Shown in pieces: positions 26,001 through 33,703 of a stretch of 64,000 nt of DNA. This DNA comes from Nitrosomonas sp. (GTDB taxonomy: Bacteria; Pseudomonadota; Gammaproteobacteria; Burkholderiales; Nitrosomonadaceae), in the NCBI RefSeq assembly GCF_024282095.1, contig NZ_JAMWZS010000006.1:1-64000 (forward strand), in the 5' to 3' direction. The notes beneath the pieces are model-generated. The model saw nothing but the letters and a program-made list of their open reading frames with translations, had not been told where the DNA came from and made no database searches. The position numbers and the translations under genes are program-made. Position 1 is the first letter of the stretch; each line of letters opens with the position of its first letter.

Positions 26001-27567
26001 TTTCATAGTCGGGTTCCAGCAGTTTCTCCAACAGACTCCAACAGAGATCCAATAACGTATTGGCGCGTTCCAGATCCAGCATGACCAGTGCGCCGGAAAC
26101 TTGCTTGTGTAAAGCTGAAAGCGCAGATAGCTCGGAACGTTGGGAAGGCTCAAAAAAGAATTTGTCGAGGATATGTTCAATTTGCTTCAAGTTGGTCAGA
26201 ATTTCTTGCGCAACTTGTGCCAATAATTCTTTTTCCTGTGTCCTGCTGTCGATTGCGTTGAACGCCGGCGTACTCGATAGCTCACTGCCTTGATGCTCTA
26301 CCGTGATTTGATGCAGACGGGAAGCGAGCGTGTCGATCTGCTGTGGTAAATCCGACGGTAAATTGTGAAAGTCATCGATGATACTTTCAATCAGCAATAA
26401 CGCCGTGGCCATTTCCATTGCCAGCTCTTCGCTCGTATCCTGGGGGTGATCATGTAAATAAGCAACGGTATTGCCGATGACATCGATCAATCGTCCTAAC
26501 GGCGCACATTCGGTTTGCTGCGCCAGATGCCCGAGCCAGTCGGTGTATTCCAGCAATGAAACCAGGCTTTCCTGATGCCCCGCACAAAACTCACGCCAGA
26601 TATCGTTGGTTTGCATCAGCGTGCTACGCAACCTGTCCAGGACGGGCTGCAAGGTTTCCGCTTGTTCCAGCGTCAGCGTGTCTGTATCTGTTGCCTGCCC
26701 CGGCCACACATAGCTATGCTTGATGTCGGTGATGCGTTGGCTGGCTGATTCGCTATGGGCGATGTGGTAGAGCAATTCGCGCATGAGCGTTGCGGTATTG
26801 CCAGGCGTTCCGGCGGCAAGATGGCGGATGGTTTGTTCAATTTTTCCGCATAGGCGACGGATGGAAAGATCAATTTGATCGCTTTCCTGTTGCAGCAGAT
26901 CTTCCAGAAAACCGGCGGCTACCCACCAGAACGCGCGTTCTTCGGTGGCTCCGGGAAATTCTTCAATGCGATTGACCGCATCAGCCATTTGTTGCAGGCC
27001 ATCTTTATTCGATGGATCACGCAGCCACTTGAGCAAGCCGGCCTGAAATGCAGCACCCATCTGCTTGGCCACAATTTTCGCCGCGACAGCATCGATATGC
27101 GTTGCTTCAGCCTTTAATGCCGGGCTGACGGTTAACCGGGGGAAGAATAGATCGCTTTCGGGCGCATTCTCGAATCCATAGACTTGCATCAAGCCGCGAT
27201 AAGCCGGAAACAGGCGCAGCGGATTTTCTTCTTTACCGTCGATAAGCTCATTCAGATAGTAGAGTAATGCTTTATTGGATTGCTTCAGTGCATCGCAAAT
27301 CTGCGGATTGGGTGCTATTTTTTTGACAAGAAGCGCATCGACCAATTGCTCCATTTTGTCGCTAACGACGGTAATGCTGTTCAAACCCAGCATTTCAAAC
27401 AAGCCGTCCATCTGATGAATGTAGTTTTTGCAGTCTTTGACCGGATTCAATTGATCCGGATGCTGGCTATAAGCGTCTAAATTTTGATCAATCAAAGAGA
27501 AGACTTGATAAATCCCTTCCTTGATGCCGATAATCGAAGAAATGTTAAGTTTTGGTTGAGCGCTCAT
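23002..27567 (-). CDS. ChpA/PilL-like hybrid chemotaxis histidine kinase
   Basis: A 1521-residue CheA-type hybrid kinase of the type IV pilus chemosensory kind. The first 600 residues are helical and poorly conserved, as in ChpA. Two phosphotransfer domains carry HTLKGSGRMVRL (about residue 645) and HTLKGSAHMVGA (about 832), each with a phosphorylatable His. A dimerisation/ATPase block follows: NAIAHGIEEP (about 1112), LSDDGGGLNL (about 1155) and GRGIGLDIVK (about 1210). Then come a CheW-like domain (about 1240-1380) and a receiver with VVDDS, acceptor Asp in LVDLEMP (about 1451) and LGKPYK (about 1502). It lies 40 bp after the PilJ-like gene. It probably controls pilus-driven movement; pilG, H and I are not here. 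Its receiver tail is duplicated at 20310-20622. Confidence 0.88.
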   Translation of the reverse strand: MSAQPKLNISSIIGIKEGIYQVFSLIDQNLDAYSQHPDQLNPVKDCKNYIHQMDGLFEMLGLNSITVVSDKMEQLVDALLVKKIAPNPQICDALKQSNKALLYYLNELIDGKEENPLRLFPAYRGLMQVYGFENAPESDLFFPRLTVSPALKAEATHIDAVAAKIVAKQMGAAFQAGLLKWLRDPSNKDGLQQMADAVNRIEEFPGATEERAFWWVAAGFLEDLLQQESDQIDLSIRRLCGKIEQTIRHLAAGTPGNTATLMRELLYHIAHSESASQRITDIKHSYVWPGQATDTDTLTLEQAETLQPVLDRLRSTLMQTNDIWREFCAGHQESLVSLLEYTDWLGHLAQQTECAPLGRLIDVIGNTVAYLHDHPQDTSEELAMEMATALLLIESIIDDFHNLPSDLPQQIDTLASRLHQITVEHQGSELSSTPAFNAIDSRTQEKELLAQVAQEILTNLKQIEHILDKFFFEPSQRSELSALSALHKQVSGALVMLDLERANTLLDLCWSLLEKLLEPDYEIAETEQILLVDGLSSLAFFIEALRSGQPDSYQIIEEAITLFQIAMIPGSAPLPTPAIYAEPAETVKTAAQPIEVADTAIDPELLDIFLEEADEVLANIDSNLHSYQANPADPHALADLRRAFHTLKGSGRMVRLDDMSEVAWRVEQVLDHWLTENRPVSTQLIALIAHAHRAYEQWCKNLREHGTAQIDADELLQLARQLILEKETVHAVTQPQAEIAQETAIAASFDALPEQPAAATESPPTVVTAESIPLVQPVVGAQDAINQELLPVFLEETQDIIPQIGGKLRGWRMLPHDEDIHHALLRLLHTLKGSAHMVGALQLGELIHGMESHVESAFREHDISDSALDQLETEFDIISGKIEQLQDNTTLPATTEQTAMDTAVDTVAPTSDKPESLQAKTIVRINAELIDRLVNDSGEASILRSKIEAQLNNFKQSLQDLAESTHRLHDQLREVEIQAETHMQSHLAQQHDEHSLDPLEFDRFTRFQELTRLMAESVDDIITVQKNLRTTHHAAEEAAAQQSVINRQLQQSLLQIRTIPFSNYAERYYRIARQVAEDMGKKANLEIQGADLEIDRNVLEKINPPLEHLLRNAIAHGIEEPAQRQQTGKPETGQVTIQLRQENNEVIITLSDDGGGLNLPRIREEAQRLGLIQDNAALDDDKVMSCIFMPGLSTMDSITGIAGRGIGLDIVKNEIAMLGGRISVNSVANQGTTFTICLPLMLSVAQTLMVRAAKQVYAIPAFIVEHHSELDPSTLKKAYQDHRIAFNGKTYPFSHLSHLLGESDHIPEITKHSQVLFLHSGTQYLAIHVDALISNVEVVIKNTGAQLAQAPGVEGATITGDGEIILILNPVKLLQRNDVQKVFSTPVAQLTTTTQKRSTQTPTIMVVDDSLTVRKVTCRLLEREGCDVLIAKNGAEAMEILQETIPDVMLVDLEMPKMNGFELIKNVRANAQTAKTPIIVISSRTAEKHQKIAKDLGVNVFLGKPYKEDELLKHLSGLIKR

Positions 27568-27607
27568 TGTTGAATACTATCAATCAATAGTCAGATTGAA
27601 AATAGCA

Positions 27608-29716
27608 TCAGACTTTAAAATTAGCTACCGAAGCTTTTAACTCGGATGCGAAGCCTGTGATTTGTTTGACGGATGTTGTGGTTTGCCGGGTTCCTTCGGT
27701 GTTTTGCCGGGTAATATGAAGAATTTCTTCCATGTTGGCGACAACCTGATGTGCTGAACGCGTTTGGACGTTAGTGGCATCGAAAATATTGGTAACCAAT
27801 TGCGCCAGTTGTTTTGACACTCCCTCGATTTCTTCCAAAGCCCGCCCGGCTGCATCGGAGCGTTTGGCGCCCTGCGTCACACCCAGCGTACTTCTTTCCA
27901 TCGCGGCAATGGCATCTTGTGTATCACCCTGGATGGTAATGATTAGCTCACTGATTTGTTTGCTCGCTTCCGCAGATTTCTCGGCCAGACGCTGCACCTC
28001 CTGCGCAATGACAGTAAAGCCGCGTCCTGCTTCACCGGCGGCGGTGGCCTGGAGCGCTGCATTTAACGCCAGTACATTGGTTTGCTCGGTGATATCGGTG
28101 ATCAACGCAACGATCTCGCCGATTTCCTGTGAGCTTTCGCCCAGGCGTTTGATGCGCTTGGAAGTATCCTGTATGAAGGTGCGGATTTCATTCATGCCGG
28201 CGATCGATTCGCGTACGGCAAGCGTGCCTTTTTCCGCGGTCGCCAGCGATTGTTTGGCGACTTTGGCGGATTCTGTCGCCATATCCGATACTTCGGTGAT
28301 GGATTCGGTCATGCCCAATACGGCGATGGTGGTTTCCTCAATTTTTGCGGATTGTTGTTGTGCGGCGGTTAATAAGCCGGATGACACATGTTGCGCTTGG
28401 TTGGATGCGCTGACAACCAGTGCGCTTGCCTGATTCACCTGTTCTACCAGGGTATGTAATTCTTCGATGGTGCAATTGATGGCATCGGCAATAGCGCCGG
28501 TCATATGATGGGTGATGTCGGTGCGCACGGTCAGATCGCCATCGGCGATTCTCTTCATGTCATTGAGCAGCGTTTGAATGGCCTTGCGCGCTGCTTCAAT
28601 TTCATTTCGACTCACTAATTCTTGTTTGCGCACGTTCTGGCGTAATGATCTGGCGAAAAAGATGGCGGCAATGATCAATCCTGCGCTCAAGGTATAAATC
28701 AGGCTATTGAGCAAAGATACCGTGTGCGATGCCTGCGCTTGGATTGCATGGTCAAATTCTTTGATCATATCCAGCGTCGCGTCATTGTTGTCTATGATCT
28801 GATGAACAGCCGATTGAGCCGCCATGGCCGGCGCAATTTCTTTTTCAATGATATTCAGATGATCATCGAATTTTCTCATCAACGCGTACACGTGCGATAG
28901 TAGATCCTGGATGGCCTCATCTTTGTCCGAGGCTGATCCCAGTCCATTACTACCTTGGCTGAGGATTTGCATAATGGTTGAGATTTGTGCGTGATCCTGC
29001 GCGAGTTTCGCAGAGATTTCGGCCGGTAATAGTTCGTTAGGAAAAATGGCATGAATATTTCTTGACACGCTGCGTGCATGCATTCTGATGCTTTCCAGCG
29101 TTTTTATCTCATGCGACAGATTCCCGATTTCTATCATGCGGTTGATTAATTGTTCGATGCGCCTAGTTAACTGGCTATGAGTAGTACTGATTACTCGCGC
29201 ACTGTTGGTCAGCTTGATCAGAGATTCTTGATGGCTCAGAATCAAATCGATTTTTTTGGCCGCAAGCTGCCAGTTGTTATGATAGACCTCCAGGTTTGAA
29301 GGCAGCGGAAGATCGGATAGCGGTGAAATTTTTTCATGACGATAGATGCCGCCCTGAAATAGCAACGTGAGGTATTGATTCAGCTGGGATTGATTGTCGT
29401 GTAATTGTGTAAACGCAATGGTATTGCCGCTGAGCGCCTGTTGCGCGGTTTTCGGCAGCTGCAAATGCTGTATCTGTAATTGTGAAATCAGCGCGGATTG
29501 CGCGGCGCTTTGCCTGGTTTCTTGTTCACTGATACTGACCGCGATCAACAGAAACAGCATGAGAAGCATCAGCACGGCGCCTGATATCCAATTATTATCT
29601 AGCAGAATGGCGTGTTTTGAGACATTCTTCTTCACCGGTAGCGTCATAACCGGCAAGTTTGTTTTGATTGCGGCGATACCCGTCGTTAGTCTAAATTTAG
29701 AAAAATGCTCTTCCAT
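27608..29716 (-). CDS. PilJ-like methyl-accepting chemotaxis transducer
   Basis: A 702-residue transducer. Segment 1 (WISGAVLMLLMLFLLIAVSI, about residues 43-62) and segment 2 (SLIYTLSAGLIIAAIFFARS, about 335-354) bracket a helical periplasmic sensor that resembles the type IV pili transducer N-domain. A HAMP-like linker and an MCP signalling hairpin follow, with the tip GEAGRGFTVIAQEVQRLAEK. The ATG at 29716 follows ggag at eight bases; an upstream in-frame TTG-region start at 29734 is less likely. The ChpA-like kinase is 40 bp downstream, so the two form a sensor-kinase pair. Confidence 0.88.
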   Translation of the reverse strand: MEEHFSKFRLTTGIAAIKTNLPVMTLPVKKNVSKHAILLDNNWISGAVLMLLMLFLLIAVSISEQETRQSAAQSALISQLQIQHLQLPKTAQQALSGNTIAFTQLHDNQSQLNQYLTLLFQGGIYRHEKISPLSDLPLPSNLEVYHNNWQLAAKKIDLILSHQESLIKLTNSARVISTTHSQLTRRIEQLINRMIEIGNLSHEIKTLESIRMHARSVSRNIHAIFPNELLPAEISAKLAQDHAQISTIMQILSQGSNGLGSASDKDEAIQDLLSHVYALMRKFDDHLNIIEKEIAPAMAAQSAVHQIIDNNDATLDMIKEFDHAIQAQASHTVSLLNSLIYTLSAGLIIAAIFFARSLRQNVRKQELVSRNEIEAARKAIQTLLNDMKRIADGDLTVRTDITHHMTGAIADAINCTIEELHTLVEQVNQASALVVSASNQAQHVSSGLLTAAQQQSAKIEETTIAVLGMTESITEVSDMATESAKVAKQSLATAEKGTLAVRESIAGMNEIRTFIQDTSKRIKRLGESSQEIGEIVALITDITEQTNVLALNAALQATAAGEAGRGFTVIAQEVQRLAEKSAEASKQISELIITIQGDTQDAIAAMERSTLGVTQGAKRSDAAGRALEEIEGVSKQLAQLVTNIFDATNVQTRSAHQVVANMEEILHITRQNTEGTRQTTTSVKQITGFASELKASVANFKV

Positions 29717-29885
29717 CGGTTTCTCCAGGCACAATAGCGGCTTATCTGAACTTCGAATGCTTTTGACACAATAACTTGAGTGTCGTCAGACCGTAGCATA
29801 GCCGCTATGGCTGGTAGTCAAAAACAGAATAAGACCTGGAAACAGATGTCTTTTAGGTGTTGATATTTCTAGCGGACCGCTGAAT

Positions 29886-31397
29886 TTATGCGAGGAATAA
29901 TTGATACGCGGGATTCTTGGTTTCGTCCCAGTAACGGTAACCCAATTGGTTCAGGAATGCTTTGAAAGCGGATTTTTCCTCGGGAGGAACCTGGATGCCG
30001 ATCAGCACGCGGCCATAGTCAGCACCGTGATTACGATAATGAAACAGGCTGATATTCCAGTTGTGGCTCATGTTGTTGAGGAAATTCATCAGTGCGCCGG
30101 GGCGATCCGGGAATTCAAAGCGATACAGAATTTCATTGTTGACTTCATGGGCGCGTCCGCCGACTAAATGACGGACATGCAGTTTGGCCATTTCATTGTT
30201 GCTCAGGTCTTCGGTCGCCAAACCGCTTTGTCTGAGTTCGCTGATCATTTGCTGAGTTTCCTCCTGATTGCGAACCGACACGCCGACAAAAACATGCGCC
30301 ACTTTCGGATCCGCATAGCGGTAGTTAAACTCAGTGATGCTTTTTGTGCCGAGCAAATTACAGAATTTCTTGAAACTGCCCGGTGCTTCCGGGATCGTCA
30401 CCGACATCACCGCCTCGCGTTGCTCACCGATTTCCGCGCGCTCGGAAATATGGCGCAAGCGATCAAAATTCATATTCGCGCCGGATGCAATCGCAACCAA
30501 TGTTTTATGCAGGATTCTTTCGCGTGTCACATAGGCTTTGATGCCGGCGACCGCAAGTGCTCCCGAAGGCTCCAGAATCGTGCGGGTATCCTCAAATACA
30601 TCCTTGATCGCGGCGCAAATGGCATCGGTATCGACCAGAATCACTTCGTCGACCAGTTCGCGGCAGAGCCGGAAGGTTTCCTTGCCGACATACCGCACCG
30701 CCACGCCATCAGCAAATAAGCCGACTTGCGTCAATTTGACACGGCGGCCGCTTTGCAATGAACGGTACATGGCATCCGAATCGACCGGCTCGACACCGAT
30801 GATCTTGATCTTTGGGTACAACCGTTTCACATAAGCCGCTATGCCGGCGATCAACCCGCCACCGCCAATCGGTACAAAGATGGCGTGAATCTGCCCCGTA
30901 TGCTGGCGCAAAATTTCCATGCCGACGGTGCCTTGCCCGGCGATCACATCCGGATCATCGTAAGGATGAACAAACGTGACTTGCTCTTCTTTGGCCAGTG
31001 TGATCGCGTGCTCGTAAGCATCGTTATACGAATCGCCATGCAATGCGACTGTGGCGCCCAGCGCCATGACCGCGTTCACCTTGATTTGCGGCGTGGTGAC
31101 CGGCATCACGATGGTGGCGCTACAGTTTAATTTCTTGGCGGACAGCGCAACGCCCTGTGCGTGGTTACCGGCAGAAGCGGCGATGACACCGCGGTTACGC
31201 ACCGCGGGCGTCAGCTTGATCATCTTGTTATACGCACCGCGCAACTTGAATGAAAAGACCTGCTGCAAATCTTCCCGCTTCAATAACACCTGATTATGGA
31301 TGCGCTCGGACAAATTGACGACATGATCCAACGGACTCTCGATCGCGACATCATAAACTTGTGCGGTCAGTATTCTTTCAAGGTAATTGTTTTTCAT
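29886..31397 (-). CDS. ilvA: Biosynthetic threonine ammonia-lyase
   Basis: A 503-residue PLP enzyme that turns threonine into 2-oxobutanoate, the first step of isoleucine synthesis. The catalytic domain shows VFSFKLRGAYNK with the PLP Lys (about residues 47-58), ASAGNHAQGVA (about 75-85), the phosphate-binding PIGGGGLIAG (about 176-185) and LEPSGALAVAG. Two ACT-like regulatory domains follow (about 325-503; GSFKKFCNLLG and RPGALMNFLNN), as in feedback-controlled biosynthetic IlvA. The region around its start codon is partly repeated 960 bp upstream, beyond an MNT/HEPN module. Confidence 0.95.
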   Translation of the reverse strand: MKNNYLERILTAQVYDVAIESPLDHVVNLSERIHNQVLLKREDLQQVFSFKLRGAYNKMIKLTPAVRNRGVIAASAGNHAQGVALSAKKLNCSATIVMPVTTPQIKVNAVMALGATVALHGDSYNDAYEHAITLAKEEQVTFVHPYDDPDVIAGQGTVGMEILRQHTGQIHAIFVPIGGGGLIAGIAAYVKRLYPKIKIIGVEPVDSDAMYRSLQSGRRVKLTQVGLFADGVAVRYVGKETFRLCRELVDEVILVDTDAICAAIKDVFEDTRTILEPSGALAVAGIKAYVTRERILHKTLVAIASGANMNFDRLRHISERAEIGEQREAVMSVTIPEAPGSFKKFCNLLGTKSITEFNYRYADPKVAHVFVGVSVRNQEETQQMISELRQSGLATEDLSNNEMAKLHVRHLVGGRAHEVNNEILYRFEFPDRPGALMNFLNNMSHNWNISLFHYRNHGADYGRVLIGIQVPPEEKSAFKAFLNQLGYRYWDETKNPAYQLFLA

Positions 31398-31486
31398 AAC
31401 GGGAAGTAGGTAAATCCAGGCAATGGTCTCATCCGGAACTGGAAAATGGATTTTATCACGATCAGGGATGATATGAGTTTTGTTGC
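31381..31486. repeat. Direct repeat copy A: ilvA start and leader
   Basis: A 106-bp stretch covering the first codons and leader of ilvA. It matches 32341-32446 at about 85 of 106 positions when lined up by eye without gaps, and the best-kept block is atccggaactggaaa. The two copies have the same orientation and are exactly 960 bp apart. Confidence 0.8.
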
Positions 31487-31537
31487 CAGGAAGTGAGTAT
31501 TGCTGTTTCGTAGATCTAGCGTAACCGGGAGCTTCAA

Positions 31538-31870
31538 TTAGTTGTTCTCTTTCACCGGAAATAATTGTTTACCGGAACACTGTGCGTTTTGTTTGAGCTT
31601 GGCATTGCTCAATCTGTCCCAATGCAGCAGATCCACCTTGAAAACCAGCGGCAAGGCATCGATTTCATTCCATAACCGGGTGAAGGTATTGTCGTTCATG
31701 CCGGGGGCGATGACCGCGAGATCGATATCCGATCCATCCTTGTAATTCCCTTTGGCGCGAGAGCCAAAAATCAGTACTTGATGAATATCCGGGTAACGTG
31801 CAAAAACCTGCCGGAGATCTTCGATAATCGCGGGTGACAAACCGTAGATCAATGGATTTCCTTGCGCCAT
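31538..31870 (-). CDS. MNT-type minimal nucleotidyltransferase (antitoxin-like)
   Basis: A 110-residue protein of the MNT nucleotidyltransferase family. The active-site motif is intact: LIFGSRAKGNYKDGSDIDLAV (about residues 33-53), with GSxxxG and the DxD metal pair. A third acidic residue is expected in KVDLLHWD. In HEPN/MNT toxin-antitoxin modules this protein AMPylates or otherwise modifies and silences its HEPN partner. It overlaps the end of the upstream helical-partner gene by 22 bp, so the two are translated together. The module lies between two repeats of the ilvA 5' end. Confidence 0.85.
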   Translation of the reverse strand: MAQGNPLIYGLSPAIIEDLRQVFARYPDIHQVLIFGSRAKGNYKDGSDIDLAVIAPGMNDNTFTRLWNEIDALPLVFKVDLLHWDRLSNAKLKQNAQCSGKQLFPVKENN

Positions 31871-32250
31871 GTCGCTACGTCCTGCGCCAGTTCCTTGAAA
31901 AGTAATTGTCCTTGGTTAACCAAGAAGTTATACACGGTATCGGCCAATTTCTCGTCGTAGGTGTGGCTGGTGAGGTTACGCATCTTCTGTGCTTCACTCC
32001 AGGCATTGCCATCCCTAATCAGACCCTTGCTGAGCGATTCCTGAAACACGTCGCGTGGTGTTAATACCTCAATTCCCACCATTTCCAGGCGAAGCTTGAG
32101 GATTTTCCATGCCAGTTCCCAGCAAAACTCGAATCGCTGAATGACAGAATCTCGAATAAATGAGTTAAACGGTTGTTCACAAGCTTCTGTCAAGCGCGCA
32201 GCAGCACGCACGAAAGTATCCGCGCGTTCGGTAAACCGTTGGATATCCAT
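31849..32250 (-). CDS. HI0074-type nucleotidyltransferase substrate-binding / HEPN-like protein
   Basis: A 133-residue all-helical protein of the HI0074 family, a structural relative of HEPN domains. Visible: RFEFCWELAWKILKLRLE (about residues 39-56), TPRDVFQES and the polar helix MRNLTSHTYDE (about 90-100). The RNLTSHxYD pattern resembles the RxxxxH RNase motif of HEPN toxins, though spacing makes catalysis uncertain. An aggagac site precedes the ATG at 32250. It is the first gene of the two-gene module; the MNT gene overlaps its 3' end by 22 bp. Confidence 0.85.
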   Translation of the reverse strand: MDIQRFTERADTFVRAAARLTEACEQPFNSFIRDSVIQRFEFCWELAWKILKLRLEMVGIEVLTPRDVFQESLSKGLIRDGNAWSEAQKMRNLTSHTYDEKLADTVYNFLVNQGQLLFKELAQDVATWRKEIH

Positions 32251-32340
32251 AGGGTGTCTCCTGTGTCAATCGGGAACAGTGCAATCGTTGGTTGCAATCA
32301 ATAGAAGCCTGCGTCAATACGAGTTGCTCCGGATTTCCTC

Positions 32341-32446
32341 AAGATATTGTTTTCCATAGCGGGAAGTGGGTAAGTCCAAGTCACATTTTAATCCGGAACT
32401 GGAAAGGGGATTTTATCATGATCAGGGATGGCACGAGTTTTGTTGC
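32341..32446. repeat. Direct repeat copy B: truncated ilvA start and leader
   Basis: This is the upstream copy of the ilvA leader repeat (about 80 percent identical to 31381-31486). On the minus strand it includes an ATG followed by codons for ENNIL, close to KNNYL of ilvA, and then runs into a stop after about 20 codons. So it is a fossil of the ilvA start with no gene behind it. Confidence 0.75.
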
Positions 32447-32486
32447 GGCTATGGGTAATGTTTCAATTTGAATTTTTCTTTGTATA

Positions 32487-32584
32487 CTTTACGTTTCTCT
32501 CGTCTAATATTTACGTTTATTTGTCATTATCTTTACATTTAAGTGCTGTAAGCTTTACAATTAACAGAAATAACCTTTACGTTT
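32487..32584 (+). promoter_or_regulatory. Five CTTTACGTTT-type motifs at exact 22-bp spacing
   Basis: The ten-base motif YTTTACRWTT occurs at 32487, 32509, 32531, 32553 and 32575. The forms are CTTTACGTTT, ATTTACGTTT, CTTTACATTT, CTTTACAATT and CTTTACGTTT. Successive starts are all 22 bp apart, about two turns of the helix, so five protein molecules could line up on one face of the DNA. The last copy ends 10 bp before the ATG at 32595. The next gene encodes an HTH-ATPase protein, so this is most simply its own operator array. The array also overlaps any promoter here, which suggests repression. Confidence 0.8.
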
Positions 32585-32594
32585 AATATGCCAA

Positions 32595-33602
32595 ATGTTG
32601 ATTGATGAACCCACTCGCGGCCTCCTGAAGCTTGTTTCCGATAGCGGAGGAAATGTTGCCGCCAGACTGGCCAGTAGTTTAGGTATATCGCGTCAAGCCG
32701 CCAGCGCAAGATTGCGAACCGCAATATCAAAAGGATTGATTGCGAAGCATGGTGTTGGGCGAGGTGTTGAGTATGTGCTCACTGAGACGGCTCGTGTTCA
32801 TAAGGAATACGACAGGGCAGGTTTATCCGAAGATAGGGTTTGGTCTTCTCTATTTGCGCCGGTAGTAAAAGACTTGCCAGAGAATGTCCGCGATGTTTGG
32901 CGCTATGGCTTTACCGAAATGATCAACAATGCGATTGATCATTCCGGCTCAGATAAAATTACCGTTTGGGTAATGCGAAATGCCTTATATACGCAAGCTT
33001 GGGTTGCTGATGATGGGGAAGGTATCTTCAACAAAATTCAGAAAGCCCTTGACCTTTACGATCCGCGCGAAGCAATTCTGGAACTGGCAAAAGGGAAATT
33101 CACAACAGACCCGGTAAACCATTCGGGTGAAGGGATTTTCTTTTCCAGCAAAGTATTCGATCTTTTTGATATTCGATCGGGAAGTCTTCATTTTATGCAT
33201 GAGGACGGATTGGATGATATGTTGATAGAGCGTCCAAAAAATGCGCCAGGAACATTGGTAGTCATGCGTCTGATGAACGACAGTACCCGCACAACAAAAG
33301 AAATTTTCGACAAATTCGCGGTACCTGAGGAGTATACGTTCGCTAAAACAATTGTTCCTGTCCGATTGGGTCAATACGAAGGTGAAAAATTGGTATCCAG
33401 ATCACAGGCGAAAAGACTGATATTTCGTTTTGAGAAATTCAAAACAGTCATTCTTGATTTTACCGGGATTGAAGAAATTGGACAGGCTTTCTCTGATGAA
33501 GTATTCCGAGTATTCCAGAATGTCCATAAAGATACCAAGCTTGTGCCGGTAAATATGACGCCCGCGGTAAGGAATATGGTGTCACGAGCGAAAGCAGGAT
33601 AA
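32595..33602 (+). CDS. HTH-HATPase-DUF4325 regulator
   Basis: A 335-residue cytoplasmic protein with three parts. A winged helix-turn-helix spans about residues 6-65 (LASSLGISRQAASARLRTAI is the reader helix pair). A GHKL-type ATPase spans about 90-225 (EMINNAIDHSG as N box, VADDGEGIFNK as G1, HSGEGIFFSS as G2), as in anti-sigma kinases such as SpoIIAB. A STAS-like DUF4325 domain spans about 250-330 (VILDFTGIEEIGQAFSDEVFRVF). The same polypeptide thus holds DNA reader, kinase and antagonist-like domain. Five motifs spaced 22 bp stand right before it. There is no Shine-Dalgarno site. The biological cue is unknown; the gene sits next to the MNT/HEPN pair in an accessory island. Confidence 0.8.
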   Translation: MLIDEPTRGLLKLVSDSGGNVAARLASSLGISRQAASARLRTAISKGLIAKHGVGRGVEYVLTETARVHKEYDRAGLSEDRVWSSLFAPVVKDLPENVRDVWRYGFTEMINNAIDHSGSDKITVWVMRNALYTQAWVADDGEGIFNKIQKALDLYDPREAILELAKGKFTTDPVNHSGEGIFFSSKVFDLFDIRSGSLHFMHEDGLDDMLIERPKNAPGTLVVMRLMNDSTRTTKEIFDKFAVPEEYTFAKTIVPVRLGQYEGEKLVSRSQAKRLIFRFEKFKTVILDFTGIEEIGQAFSDEVFRVFQNVHKDTKLVPVNMTPAVRNMVSRAKAG

Positions 33603-33703
33603 TGGTTTGCATGTGCCGCAAATGCACCATGCGATGAACCATGGTTTCCGGATTGTCATGCTTTTATGAGACGTGAGTTTCCATACTGGATGAGATTCTT
33701 ATT

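Noticed and set aside
27774-28433. 219-codon plus-strand frame opposite the chemotaxis transducer
   Set aside because: Antisense shadow of a high-GC third-position gene; the transducer frame has all MCP motifs.
32487-32584. CRISPR array reading of the 22-bp periodic motifs
   Set aside because: The repeated part is only 10 bp, the period is 22 bp and there are no spacers of CRISPR length or cas genes.
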